Shown: in pieces, positions 11,654 to 22,620 of the stretch
How the letters are laid out: each line of letters begins with the position of its first letter
Position numbering within the stretch: position 1 is the stretch's first letter
NCBI GenBank assembly: GCA_947396885.1
Contig: OX377202.1
Span: 60,724,034 to 60,788,033 of the forward strand
Reading direction: 5' to 3'
Source: Heligmosomoides polygyrus polygyrus
Lineage: Eukaryota; Nematoda; Chromadorea; Rhabditida; Heligmosomidae
DNA: 64,000 bases
Notes under the pieces: model-generated
The model's database searches: none
Told to the model about the DNA's origin: nothing
What the model saw: only the letters and a program-made list of their open reading frames with translations
Made by a program: the position numbers and the translations under genes

Positions 11654-13400
11654 CTCCGCGCAGAGTTAGGGACGATGGACGTTGGACCGTTAGCGGCGTT
11701 GACCTGCGCTCAAGTTTGCTGAAAACAACGATGTCGTACGAGCAATTGTGGCGCAGTGGATAGGGGAGCGGCGTGGTGAGATGTAGAAGTTTGTGGTTTG
11801 ACTCCTTTGTGGCGCACATTATGACACTTTCTAAAATAGATTCGCCACAATCAACCAAGGCATTCTGTGTCCTCGCTCATAGGTACTATCATACCTTCAC
11901 GACTCCAGAGATGGAAAACTTTCTTCACATAAACATTACTGAGAGAGGTTATCTAAAGGGCCGATCACTTATGTAAGGTCTGCGTTCGAGATTTCAAGTT
12001 GTCACGGTGGGTTACTGCAGGCATGGGTGAGCATGGGTGACTGACTTTACTCACCCATCCCTACCGTTACACGTATCCCGTAGTCACTCGAAATTTTAAA
12101 AGCGAACCTCATGTAAATGTTCAGCGTCCCAAATAACTCTCTGAGCGAAGTTTAGCGAACTCGATGACCATGACCCCACCACCCATACATATGGATGTGG
12201 AACAGTGCCTTAAATAGCAACTCCCAAGGCGAAAATTTTTGAAGACGAAATGAATCAAAATGTAGTCCTCATGCCTGAATGTGGAGCAAGGACAGAATTG
12301 TATCTACCTTGCAAATTAACAAATTATACTCTCAACAGGGGTAGCCTTTCAGCGCATTTTGGAGGATTTGTTTGTTGAGAGATGAGCAAATGATAGCCAG
12401 CAGCTTCTCTCGATCTTGCGAGCTGCGCAATATGAGAGCAACCAGCAGGATCAGCAGAGCAGGATCGTGAAGCTACCGCGTGGAATCAGAAAGAAGGATC
12501 CTACATGATCAGTGAGGAAGATGATTAGGAAAACACTAGTCAACAGCGTAGATCCTATCACTTCGACGAAGTGGAATTGTTGAAGAAGGAGGTGAATTTT
12601 GCAATTTTGGCTTGCTTCGAAATTCGTTTGAATTTGCAATCTCGTCTAGAGGGATGAGGACTCCACCCTATTGAAAGCAGAGGTTGCACTCAGTCAAGTA
12701 CGAGGACTACATTTCGATTCATTTCGTCTTCAAAATTTTTCGATTGGGGAAGTTGTTATTTAAGGCGCTGGTCCACATCCATATGTATGGGTGGTGGGGT
12801 CATGGTCATCGAGCTCGCTCAAACTTCATCCAGAGAGGTTATTTGGTGCGCTGATCATCTATATGAGGTTCGCTTCTCAAATTTCGAGTGACTACGGGGT
12901 ACGTTTTACGGTAGGGCGGACATGTAAAGGCACTCACCCAGGCTCACCCATACCTGCAGTAGCCCACCATAATCACTAGAATTTTCAAAAACAGACCGCA
13001 CCTAAGTGATCAGCGCTTTAAATGACCTGTCTAGGCTATGTTTAGGCGGAGAAGCTTTTCTATCCCTGGAGTCGTGAAAGTACGATAATATGTATCTATG
13101 AGGCAGGTTTCCCTTCTTGCATCGTTTTTCGTTGCGTTGCTACACAGAGTGCTGAGGTTGATAGTCGCGAATTTATTTTAAGAAGTGTAAAAATGCTATG
13201 CCACAGGAGCATCGAACTGCAGGCCACTCCGTCTCACCACACCACTCCTCCATCCACTGCGGCAGCACTGCTCTCATGCCGTCACAGTTTCCAGCCAACT
13301 TGAACCTGCCCTCCGCGCAAAGGCAGAGTGCCAACGCCGCCAACTGTTCAACTTCCATCGTCCCTAACTCTGCGCAAAATGTATTGGGGTCGAGATATTT
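11632..13400. mobile_element. Foldback element, ~700-bp arms each containing tRNA-like sequence
   Basis: Sequence from 11,632 (ATATCTCGACCC) inward to about 12,330 recurs in reverse complement from 13,400 to about 12,650. Landmarks in both arms include the ACTCTGCGC-side terminus, TTCGTCTTCAAAA.TTTT, and CATCCATATGTATGGGTGG. Each arm carries a tRNA-like block: at 11,749-11,820 a GTGGCGCAGTGGATA A-box and GGTTTGACTCC B-box, and in the right arm (minus strand) a GCAGTGGATGGAG block and GTTCGATGCTCC. Both face the centre. No transposase frame is visible. Confidence 0.75.
11749..11820 (+). repeat. tRNA-like (SINE head) block with A- and B-box
   Basis: GTGGCGCAGTGGATA matches an A-box, and about 45 bp downstream GGTTTGACTCC matches a degenerate B-box. 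The spacing fits an internal pol III promoter. No full cloverleaf is evident. It sits inside the left arm of the foldback element, with an inverted partner near 13,190-13,260. Confidence 0.6.
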
Positions 13401-15050
13401 GCATTCTGTTCTTTCCCAGAGAGAGGCGATTTTCCCAACATGCAACTCTTGGGCCGTTTCAACTCACCGTTGAGATAGTCTCCTGCTCCGGCATCGGCTG
13501 GCTGGCGCCGCACAGGCAATGAGGGTGTTGCGCAGTGACACGCGCGCTACAAAACTGAAAACTGGGCGGAGCCTGCCTCTCACAATGCAGATTTTGCGAG
13601 GGGTACCGTGGGCGTTTAAGCAGAAAAATTCCTGAATCCTCGCTGTCCCCTGGTTGTAGCGCTTTGGTCACGGTTTTGTTGTCCCCAGATTCCAATTCCC
13701 CCCGATATCCCTCGTGCTGTAGCTCTGTACAGTTGATTTTGAGCCCGATTGCAGCAAAATCCCCGTGATATTCTTTGTATGGCAGACTTTACGGTGCTAC
13801 AAAGTTTATTAGAGTTTCGTATCTTCAGTACCACACTGAAAAGAAGTCCTATGGACATAGAAAAAATCTACAAAAAATATCAAAAAACGAAATCAACCAA
13901 TATCTGACGATCCTACAGCATAAAACACTCTAAGACACTCTAGGAGGAGATAATGACAAAATGAGTAAATGACATCTTCAGAGAGAGAGGTAAGTAGGGA
14001 GAGAGAGGTAAGTAGTGAGGCAGCACTTAAAGCACTTCTATTAAGGCGAATTTGGATAAGATCAGAATCACGAGAGGAGTAGAATATGAGAGAATAATAT
14101 ACATTTATGCATTTCACTCATTTCGACCAAATAACGCTGGATCGTTCTAGCAACGAAACAGGGCCAAGTCCTATCAGTAAAGCTAAAGCTAGAGGGTTAG
14201 CGGTTTGAATATGTAGTCAATACGTAGTCAACCTGCTGAGAACCATCAGACCTTGTAGTGAGAAGATCGGTGAGAACATTATAAGAGCGAGCCGCAGCGT
14301 CATGTGTAAAATGGATGAGGTCCGAAAGTTAGTTTGAATAGTTATCGTTACTTCTGGGTACTACGTAACGGAGAGGTATGAAAATCTGTACCGAATAAAA
14401 CACGCGGATATCGTTTAGATCTTCTATCACCAAAATCGTAGCACCAGTAAGAGTGAAACATGTTCAGAGGAGTAAATAGAAAAGAGTATTACCGTTTGAA
14501 GCAAAGAATTGGATTGGTTTAAGTTGACGTTTTCCTTGACGTAAGTTCAAAAAAACACGGTTAAGTAAGACGTCACAATTACAAAACACATGCAGAATCT
14601 CTAGAACACGAGAGAATGGATCAGTAAATAATTGGAAACAGGAACAATGTAAAACTTGAAGAGACCGAGGCAATGAACCGGAAGAACGTCAAGTATAGAT
14701 AGAGTCGAACACACTGTGTGAGAGTCTGGCCTGCCAAAGGAAGCCCAAGAGCGGGGGGAGTTAGAAATACCGAAAACGAAGTCGGCAGAGTTAGGAACGC
14801 CGAAAACAACGTCGACAGAACACAGTTTCCCATCAAAGGTACCTTAGAGACCAAGAGAACTGTGTGAGAGCCCGGACTCATTTTTATAGAAATTTGGCAT
14901 CTTCTACCACCAAAGGCGCCCGGAGACGAAACACAAGAGTTAGTAATGCAGGATTCAAAGACGCCAAAATACCATATCCAACAAAATGAACCCCAACAGC
15001 CCAAAATCGAAAAATCCTTGCTAGATGGCAGAACAATTTCATCCAACCAA
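13401..15050. other. Non-coding; short tandem duplication at ~14,757-14,820
   Basis: A 30-bp block (AGTTAG.AA..CCGAAAAC.A.GTCG.CAGA) is tandemly duplicated near 14,758-14,820. Minus-strand frames of 78, 80, 74, 69 and 161 codons occur here, but none shows a domain or convincing splice structure. Confidence 0.4.
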
Positions 15051-15051
15051 A

Positions 15052-15949
15052 TTAAAAAGGCACAAAAGAGAAAGTTAGAGTAAAGCGAATTCCAAAGCTC
15101 AGACACAGTGCGTTACAAGAATGTGGAGTCGGAGTGAAGTCCAGATTGGTGGAGACGTACCGTACTCCGATGCAGGTCGTGTTGCGTGTACCGTTGGTGT
15201 CGTCCTTGTCGCACAGATGGAGCTCATAGCTCAAGACTTAGGCAGCTCGAATCTTCGAGGAAACTCTCGTTGTTGATGCTGAGCCGTCCTCGTTTCCGAA
15301 ATAAAACGCAATCAGTAGGTTTTGACGGTATATAGAGAGGGAGCAAATTTCTACTCACCGGTCTAGGAATGAGTTTTCCGTCGCGCATCTCCCACTGCCG
15401 GACATCAGCCCTGAAAATGTCTTGTTAGATCAAGAAGTGGCGAGAAGGAAAATATGTGTCAACTTAGAGCGCTCTTCCCAGACATTCGCGGAGCAGTGAG
15501 TACCAACGCTCGCGGCATTCTTTTTTCTGAACTTGAGCGTCTTCTCTCATTGGTCCCCAATCTCGTCCAGTAGATAAATATAAAAATTACAGGAAAGGAC
15601 CCAGAATGTCGGAGCTGAATCTCGAGTTTTTAACAGCAACGGGGTGGGATTGCCTTTGAGGTCGTCAACGGGCTTGAAGATCTCGCTGTGGCCGATTCCC
15701 ATGGAGTCGAGACCATGAACGCAACATGAAAATAATTTATTACAGTTTTCTTTGTTTTTCTCCTTAGCGGACTAATAAGGTTATTATAAGCACCCATGAG
15801 GTTTTCAACCAGGTGTTCGGGGAGGTCTTTAAGCTCCGATTTTTTGCCGCTATCCCCACTTTGATGACACGCGTACTGTTTGATGGCGTCAGGACAACAA
15901 ATTCACGAAACCACAACTTGCTGCGATAAGGTTCCCGCTCGAGGAGCAT
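15052..15949 (-). other. Possible exons of an unidentified minus-strand gene or element
   Basis: Several minus-strand open pieces have a coding look. At about 15,949-15,790 there is a frame with EPYRSKLWFREFVVLTPSN. At about 15,722-15,600 there is a frame with HSEIFKPVDDLKGNPTPLL. At about 15,413-15,361 a TTTTCAG acceptor, a short open piece (VRQWEMRDGKLIPRP) and a GTGAGT donor are in order. At about 15,234-15,130 lies LSYELHLCDKDDTNGTRN. I do not recognise the protein. The pieces are not all in compatible phases, so this may be a decayed gene, part of an unrecognised element, or chance. Confidence 0.3.
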
Positions 15950-16221
15950 CTCGACATGAAGAGGAACAAGTGGGGACAGCTGCTTTCTAGCAGCAGTTTA
16001 CTTGTAGCAGGCTGGCGCTGATGCTGATTGTAGTAGGCTGATTTTCCATCTCCCTTTCCCTCCACCTTCTCTCTCGTAAGACCTGCTACACTGCAGATCG
16101 ACCACCTCCTCTCCTCCTTACCGCCTTCGCGGAGCTCATGGCTCTAAGGAAGAAGGCCCATGCGAAAGAAAAACTCGAAAGGCCGGACGAGACAAGGATC
16201 TCCGCAGCCAATCTGACGGAA

Positions 16222-16286
16222 TGTCTACTCCGATCTCTTCGATAGCCACGTCTGCTGCTGGGATGCCATCTTCCGCAGGATGGATG
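16222..16286 (+). pseudogene. RTE LINE fragment
   Basis: The block TACTCCGATCTCTTCGATAG followed by CATCTTCCGCAGGATGGAT is a near-copy of 24,417-24,478 in the full-length RTE, in the region between endonuclease and reverse transcriptase. Only about 65 bp are clearly alignable by eye; upstream similarity is weak. Confidence 0.7.
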
Positions 16287-16537
16287 GTGAAGGAGGCTTT
16301 AGCGTTCTCTGACTCATAACACTCCGATCAGCTGTTACGGTTTCAGAGCGGCGAGGTTTGGCCGAGGCTGCAAGAAGAAACGCGACGACGACGACGACGA
16401 GGGACGGCGACGAAAATTTGAATCTAAGGCATACATATGTTATACTTCCGAGACCCGTATCGGCGGCGTCTCGTGTGCACTTTGTTCCCTCACGCCGAAG
16501 GCAGCGCTGGAGTGGATACAGTAAGGCCTATGGTTTA

Positions 16538-17670
16538 GGGGTCGTTTGGGCCTATGTTATACTTCGGCGAAGCGGCGCCGACGCTGCGACCCGTCACCGA
16601 CAGCCCGTCACCGACTTCGGCGACGTCGTCGACAGAAGAGCATCGGAGCGCACTTTTAGCATCGCAGCGCGTTTTCAATGTCATCATTTGATAACCAGAT
16701 TGCGGATAGAAACGCTAGGTGATTACGTCTGCCTCGATTTTGCTTACATTGTACATTGTGTGCTTTTCTTAATATGTTTTGAGGCTGTTGAATTGATTGT
16801 AGACAAAATGCAATAATAGTAGAAGTGCGGAGCAGTGTTGAACATTTGACGACTATTGATTTACCGATTTAACGATTTTACCAGCATTTTCGTTAAATTT
16901 CTTTATTGGAGTTTAGCAAAGGTCCTTTTCGTTAAATCACATTGAAATAAAATTCACGCGTAATTTTCGAAATTCATAGGAAAACTAAACTTTTAATCAA
17001 TATGACTTGTATTTCAAAAAAGCTCCTCGTAGAGGTTTGCAGTATCATTTCAGAAAGCGAGGAAACACTGCTTATTTTCTTCACAGTTTTATTTTGTGTT
17101 ACTTGCTCTGCAAGAAAGCGAAAAGGCCTAGAAAACGCGAATACAACGGGTGAGAAGGACGGAAAAGCGAAGAAAGGTGATAAAGTGAAGGAAAGGTGAG
17201 GTTTAGGCTCCCACTCCCTCCAGAACCATTCAGTGTTCTAGCAAATGGCACTATTGGTGTACGCAAGATGGTGTCTTTTGCACATCTCGATTTCGTAATT
17301 CGAAGTCCGGTAGAGATGATGGCAGTGCCGGGAACGAAAAACCAACCCCCAATCAAAATACTTCATCGGAGCGCATTTTCTGCCACCCTTGGTTGACGTC
17401 GGTGACGCCGGTGACGGACCGTCGCCGTGCTGTGCACGGCGGCGCGCTGTCACCGACGTCGGCGACGCCGACGTAGTACCCGTCTGCGGCACGCACTGCG
17501 TAGCAGCCCCCTCAACACAGCGTCGGCGAAGTATAACATAGGCCTTAGTGTGCGCGCGACGCGCGACGCGATGCCATGTGTAGTGGCCGAATTGACCAGT
17601 CGCGTCGCCCGAGCAATTTGGCCACTACACATGCATCGCGTCGCGGGTCGCGCGCACACGAAACGACCCC
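16538..17670. mobile_element. TTA-flanked MITE split by a larger nested element
   Basis: The left end GGGGTCGTTT (16,538-16,547, preceded by TTA) pairs with the right end AAACGACCCC (17,661-17,670, followed by TTA). Just inside, the right half (17,548-17,660) is itself an inverted repeat built on GTGTGCGCGCGACG and GTGTAGTGGCC. The left copy of the GTGTGCGCG motif is separated from its terminal GGGGTCGTTT by roughly 1 kb of another element, so that element inserted close to the left terminus. Confidence 0.7.
16549..17544. mobile_element. Nested ~1-kb element with GGCCTATGTTATACTTCGGC termini
   Basis: GGCCTATGTTATACTTCG at 16,549 onward is the reverse complement of CGAAGTATAACATAGGCC ending at 17,544. 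Subterminal GC-rich blocks (CACCGACTTCGGCGACGTCG and relatives) are also inverted. The middle (16,830-17,000) holds a CGATTTAACGATTTTACCAG block related to the hAT-like element at 26.6 kb, so this is a composite. No transposase frame is seen. Flanking trinucleotides TTG/TTA suggest a degenerate TTA-type target. Confidence 0.6.
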
Positions 17671-17674
17671 TTAA

Positions 17675-17786
17675 GGCCGCCACAGACTTCTGCGGCGCCG
17701 CTGCCCTATGCTTAACCATAGGGCAGAGACGCAGAGCTCGCCTCCAGCGGCGCCGCCGAGCGGCGCCGCAAAATTCTGCGGGGGCC
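17675..17786. mobile_element. 112-bp palindromic MITE
   Basis: The GGCCGCCACAGACTTCTGCG left end and the GCAAAATTCTGCGGGGGCC right end are imperfect inverted repeats around GGCGCC-rich arms. It directly abuts the preceding MITE through a shared TTAA and is followed by TTTA. Confidence 0.7.
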
Positions 17787-17791
17787 TTTAA

Positions 17792-17889
17792 GGTCCCCAC
17801 ACACTTCTGCGGCAACGCTGCTCGCCGCTATGGTTAAGGATTATGGTTAAGGATAGGACCGCGGCGTTGCCACAGAAGTGTGTGGGGCC
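17792..17889. mobile_element. 98-bp palindromic MITE
   Basis: GGTCCCCACACACTTCTGCG at the left pairs with CAGAAGTGTGTGGGGCC at the right. TTTA-type flanks occur on both sides. It is the third unit in a row of abutting TTA-type MITEs. Confidence 0.7.
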
Positions 17890-18075
17890 TTTACTCGGTT
17901 ACAGGGCACGGGTCAGCCATGACTCACGTTTTGGCAGCTCGAGGAGTGCGCTTCGTAAACCGTTATTTTGCATAGGAAGAATATCGATTAGGCCACCTGT
18001 TTTATCAGAAACGTTGATGCGATCGATGGAATAAAATATTGGCTTACCTTTTTGACTTTTTTAAAAGAATATAAC
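17890..18075 (+). repeat. Interspersed module shared with 49.9 and 55.0 kb
   Basis: GGTTACAGGGCACGGGTCA followed by AACGTTGATGCGATCGATGG and TTTTGACTTTTTTAAAAGAAT recurs, diverged, at 54,800-55,083 (same strand) and 49,865-49,990 (opposite strand). In all copies the complement reads AAAAAAGTCGAAAAGGTAAGC or close to it. It is a family of unknown class. Confidence 0.6.
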
Positions 18076-18492
18076 GCTGTCGGCGACGCTACTCGCGACA
18101 TCGTTGCGCGGTCTATTACGAACTGTGCAGCACCTGCCGACAGCGCGCGTAACCATTCAGAAGAGGGCGAGCTCATGTCAGTCACATGCACGCAGGGATC
18201 ATTGACATGATTAAGCAACTACCCATGCAATACATGGTTAACCTACTATCGGTATAGGCCATAGCAATACCCCGTGCCCCCTCCTTCTAAAACCCGACCC
18301 CATTTGAATTCGAATATTCGTTAAAGCACATTTTTCGAATGCATTTGAATTCCGATGTTTGAGAATTGTGAGCACCCAGGTCATTCGAATACTCGAAAAT
18401 TCTGAGAGACCATAACTATGCAGGGCTTGGTGCGAGTTCGCTGACCACTACCGCGCGACGAAATGGCTGCTGCCGACGCAACGTTCCTAACA
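18076..18492. other. Non-coding, with ATTCGAAT-rich AT sequence
   Basis: Around 18,303-18,420 the motif GAATTCGAATATTCG and variants recur; the same motif type appears at 62,300-62,470. No gene is seen. Confidence 0.45.
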
Positions 18493-19612
18493 GGGGAAGG
18501 GTCTGAAGCGCATGTCCGAACGGCGGGGGAGAATATAGGGAGAATCCCCACCCCTCATCAAGTAGTATAAAAATGTTTTATTTTTTGCCAAGTCGTTGAA
18601 CCCACTGAATAGGGGGTCCTTGAAGTCACAATGGAATACGACGCATCACGAGTTTGGGGGTCCTGGACGCCTACGATGCCTCTGCCGGCAAGCCCCTCCA
18701 GCGCAGTGGAAGTGACATTGCTTCATGCGAGGGAGGTTGAGGTTTTAGTTCTTGTGCGCTGCTGCACTTTTGCATTTCACCAACTGACTGGTTGAGATTT
18801 GGGGGATTCTGACGTTTATATCAATTTCGGACGTTTTCTGCGCATTTTCCAGCTGTACGCTATAGTATTTAACATGATGATGTGTAAATGTTCAACATCA
18901 GTGATACACAGGTACAAAGTGCATGAAGAAACACTCAAATGAGAAACGGACTCTGTGGGCCCCGCAATTTAACCTGAACGGCATCGATACACTCTTTCCA
19001 TCTTTGCCCGTCATCTGAAAATCAGAGGTCTGCTGGAGGTTTTTTAAAACCTAACACCGACAATGTCTGCCGATGCTGCCGATGGTGTGGCCCACCTTTA
19101 GACAAGGGACCTTCGAGGAAAGAAATCAAGCTGGCCGAATGGATAGCCAGCGTACTAGAGGACTTCGAAGCACGTCAACTTGAAGTTGACGAAGACGTTG
19201 TGGTTAAAAATCCGATAAGTAATAAACAACTCGAAAGAAAGGTACTCTCCACAGCGAACGGCTGGAAAATGCGCAGAAAACGTCTGAAAATGGTGTAGAC
19301 GTCAGAATCCCCCATTTCTCAACCAGTCAGTTGAAATGCAAAAAAGCAGCAGCGCAGAAGAACCAAACTCTCGACCTTCCTCGCATGAAGCAAAGTCACT
19401 ATCTACTGCGCTCCGAGCCCTTGCCGGCAGAGGCACCCTGGGCGTACAATACTCCCGAATTCGTGAGGCGCATTGTAACTTAATGGACCCCTACATCTTG
19501 GGTTTAACGACTTGGGAAAAAGGAAACACCTTTTTATACTTACTGAGGGGTGAGGATTCTCCATATATTACTCGCTCCCTCCGTTCAGACATACGCTTCA
19601 GACCCTTCCCTT
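18493..19612. mobile_element. Foldback element, ~380-bp arms with tRNA-like block
   Basis: The left arm (18,493-18,870) starts AGGGGAAGGGTCTGAAGCG and the right arm (19,250-19,612) ends CGCTTCAGACCCTTCCCT. Inner landmarks TTTGCATTTCA..AACTGACTGG and ACGTTTTCTGCGCATTTTCC are present in both. The left arm has GCGCAGTGGAAGTG and a degraded B-box about 45 bp on, recalling a tRNA head. The same tail is found next to the tRNA-like block at 34.9 kb. There is no transposase. The 155-codon frame at 19,336-19,803 is a by-product. Confidence 0.75.
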
Positions 19613-20485
19613 GTATGCGACCTACTCGGACATTCGGGTTCGACGAGCCGAACAGTCTCCTCCCAGCCACGCCCCCTTCAACAGAATGGCAACTGCAGTT
19701 GCCAACAGAAACTGCGGTTGCTATTCTGTTGCAACAGCAACAGTGTGTTGCTATCCTGTTGGAGTTTCGCAACACACTGTTGCTATTCGGGTGCAGTGAG
19801 TAGCGCGCTTGATGAGTCCCGCGCTCCCGTCTCTGTGCACACTCGCTGTCTGCGCTCCGATTGGGTCGCGCGCCGTCGTCTCTCGCGCTGTTCGCGCTGT
19901 CTGCTTCTCTCGGTGGGGAACGCGCCATCGGCCAGGGTCTCTGCGTTCTCACGCCCTGCGTCTGTGCATACTCTCGCGCTCGCGAATCTTTTCGAAGCGG
20001 TCTTGGCGCAATCAATACTGCCGCCGCCGTCTAGTCTAGGCAATAGACTTTTCTATTTATTGCATATGAAGTTTAAATTTTTAATGAAGCTTTTAAGAGG
20101 CATGCTCGCGTGATTTCAGCCGTGAAATAAGGAATGTAACTGTGAAGGTGTCGAAGAATTCGGTGAGCGTGGGCCGATCTACAACAAGTGTGTGGGACGT
20201 GTGTGGGAAAGTCCACATCAAGTAATGATTGCATTTGTTTTTGGAAGTGTTAGAGGATTTGGCGTAAATAGGTCGGTGGGAGGAGGGGGGCATCATGTAG
20301 TCAGTGAATATTCGCTTTGATGGGAAGGCACTTGCACGCCCAGTTACATCAGAAATGGCCTACCTCAGTCCATCGCGGTGGAGAAGACACCAATGCTGCA
20401 AATTTTTTAGTTTCCTACGAAATAACTTCTTATTTCAAAATATATATAAGATAAATAAATAAATATAGAGAGTTATGCATATAAG

Positions 20486-21598
20486 GTGTCTCAAATAACT
20501 GTATACACTGTTTGAAAGGTCATAACTTTGCTCGGGAAAGGTACTGAAGAAGTTAAAGGCTCATATAAAATTTTAAGAAAACAGAAATTTCCTGGTATAT
20601 GAGCGGTAAGGAATGCGCCAAGCACTCGTCCGAAATTTTGCATTTTACACTCGATTGATTGTGTTTCGCTTGAATGCTTGCCGTTATCCGGAAATTAATT
20701 CAGGTTTTTTTTGGCAACACTTTACCTTGGAACGAGATTTCTACGGCGTGTAAATAGTCGAGATTGCGCCCTGCTTCCGCCTGAAATCCTGCATTTCCGG
20801 CCTGATTGATTGTGCAAGAGCTGAATGCTTGATATAACCTTGTTAGTACTTATCCTTTTTAACCTGTGATGTGCTTCTTTTAACGTTTAGAACTTGACAA
20901 TTGCGTGAAAGATACGTGACATGCGTGTTTATTGATTGCACAATTTAAATATGCGCAGAAGCCCCATTTTCGAAGGCGGATTCTGCGGACTGATGGAGCA
21001 ACATTCAAGGTGAATGGAGAGGTTGACCGGCATAGCTACAGCTACGGGGCAATGTAAGCGTTAAAAGAAACACAGCAAGGTTAACGTGGCCAAGTAGTAA
21101 CAGGATTGTAACAAGCATTCAGCCCATGCTTAACCAGTCGAATCTGAAATGCAAGGTTTCAGGAGGAGCATGGCGCAATCTTGACTGTTCGCAAGTCACA
21201 GAAATCTAGTTACTCTCTACTTTCATATGATTCTCGAACATCATAAAAAGCTTGACTAGCAGCAATGCTAGAATCTTTCAAACAGTGGTTGCACTTTTAA
21301 GGGATATCCTGCATTTTTCGCATGCATTAGTGTGTGCTTTCAAGTTCTAAACCTTAAAAGAAGCACTAATCCATCGATACAGCCACTTTTTGAATAAATT
21401 ATAATAAGTGTTAAATCGAAACACAATCAATCGAGTGTAAAATGCAGAATTTCAGACAACCGCATGGCGCATTCCATACCGCTCCACATGCCAGAAAATT
21501 TCTAGTTTCTTTGGATTTCATATGAGCTTTTAACTTTTTCAGTACCTTTCCCGAGCAAAGTTATCACCTTTCAAACAGTGTATACAGTTCTTGAGGCA
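20486..21598. mobile_element. Foldback element with ~190-bp inverted arms
   Basis: CTGTATACACTGTTTGAAAG at the left (20,500) pairs with CTTTCAAACAGTGTATACAG at the right (ending near 21,588). The similarity runs inward through TTTGCTCGGGAAAGGTACTGA and TCGATTGATTGTGTTTCG. Further inverted motifs occur in the interior (around 20,830-20,890 and 21,060-21,110). No coding capacity is visible. Confidence 0.75.
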
Positions 21599-21620
21599 CG
21601 CTGTACACAGTGGTATACAC

Positions 21621-21950
21621 GCATATATGCCAAGCATATCATATGTATGTGTGTATACATACGCGCATATACACATGCATATTTATATACGTATATTTGT
21701 ATATTTGCGCATATATGCCAAGCATATCATATGTATGTGTGTATACATACGCGCATATACACATGCATATTTATATACGTATATTTGTATATTTACGCAT
21801 ATATAATTTATACGCATATGTATATATGTATACACATGTGAATACAAGCATATGTAAACATGTACACATATGTATATGTATAAACACATATGTACACGTC
21901 ACACATACATATATCACATACACACATATATCTACATATATCTACATATA
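21621..21950. repeat. CATATA-rich satellite with 88-bp tandem duplication
   Basis: The 88-bp unit starting GCATATATGCCAAGCATATC at 21,621 is repeated almost exactly from 21,709. The rest is a mixture of TATGTA and CATATA motifs. The cysteine/tyrosine/isoleucine-rich frames in all three frames are by-products. Its last ~73 bp recur at 22,544-22,616. Confidence 0.85.
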
Positions 21951-22383
21951 TGGCGTTCAAGTGGCGCGAAACTTCGGCCTTGGGGGTAATCGAGGTCGCT
22001 GAACACGAATCTGAAGTCGGATCACTCGATATCGATCGATATTATCGATTTTTGAGGATGGCGTTCAAGTGGCGCGAAACTTCGGCCTTGGGGGTAATCG
22101 AGGTCGCTGAACACGAATCTGAAGTCGGATCAATCGATATCGATCGATATTATCGATTTTTGAGGATGGCGTTCAAGTGGCGCGAAACTTCGGCTTTGGG
22201 GGTACTCGAGGTCGCTTAACACGAATCTGAAGTCGTCCAATCGATATCGATCGATATTATCGATTTTTTGAGGATGGCGTTTAAGTGGCGCGAAACTTCG
22301 GCCTTGGGGGTAATCGAGGTCGCTGAACACGAATCTGAAGTCGACCAATCGATATCGATCGATGTTATCGATTTTTTGAGGAT
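21951..22383 (+). repeat. Four tandem copies of a 108-bp unit
   Basis: Units start at 21,951, 22,059, 22,167 and 22,275 with TGGCGTTCAAGTGGCGCGAA. Copies differ by few substitutions and compensating 1-2 base indels. Each ends in an ATCGATATCGATCGATATTA palindromic block. Because 108 is a multiple of three, several copies stay open in both directions, giving repetitive frames that I do not regard as genes. One degraded copy lies inverted at 60,430-60,505. Confidence 0.9.
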
Positions 22384-22469
22384 CACGTTGAGGAAGATCA
22401 GCCGATCCATCTCGATTAACATAATGGTCAGAAGGCCTAGGAAAGAATAGGAAACCCGCAGCGGCCATG

Positions 22470-22543
22470 GCGTCCTATTCTCGGGGTTTGGGGGCGAAGC
22501 CCCCAACCAGTCGTAGGCGGCCGCTAGGCCGCCGAACGACTGG
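22470..22543. other. Two GC-rich hairpins between AT-rich repeats
   Basis: TTTGGGGGCGAAGCCCCCAA (about 22,488-22,507) and the pair CCAGTCGTAGGCGGCC / GGCCGCCGAACGACTGG (about 22,506-22,543) each fold back. They lie between the 108-bp array and the second copy of the 73-bp AT-rich segment. Confidence 0.65.
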
Positions 22544-22616
22544 TGTATATGTATAAACACATATGTACACGTCACACATACATATATCACATACACACAT
22601 ATATCTACATATATCT
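22544..22616 (+). repeat. Second copy of a 73-bp AT-rich segment
   Basis: It is identical to 21,871-21,943 (starts TGTATATGTATAAACACATA). The 108-bp array and the GC hairpins therefore sit between two direct copies of the same AT-rich sequence. Confidence 0.85.
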
Positions 22617-22620
22617 GCAT

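Noticed and set aside
21578..22002. Overlapping Tyr/His/Ile/Cys-rich frames
   Set aside because: Translations of a CATATA satellite.
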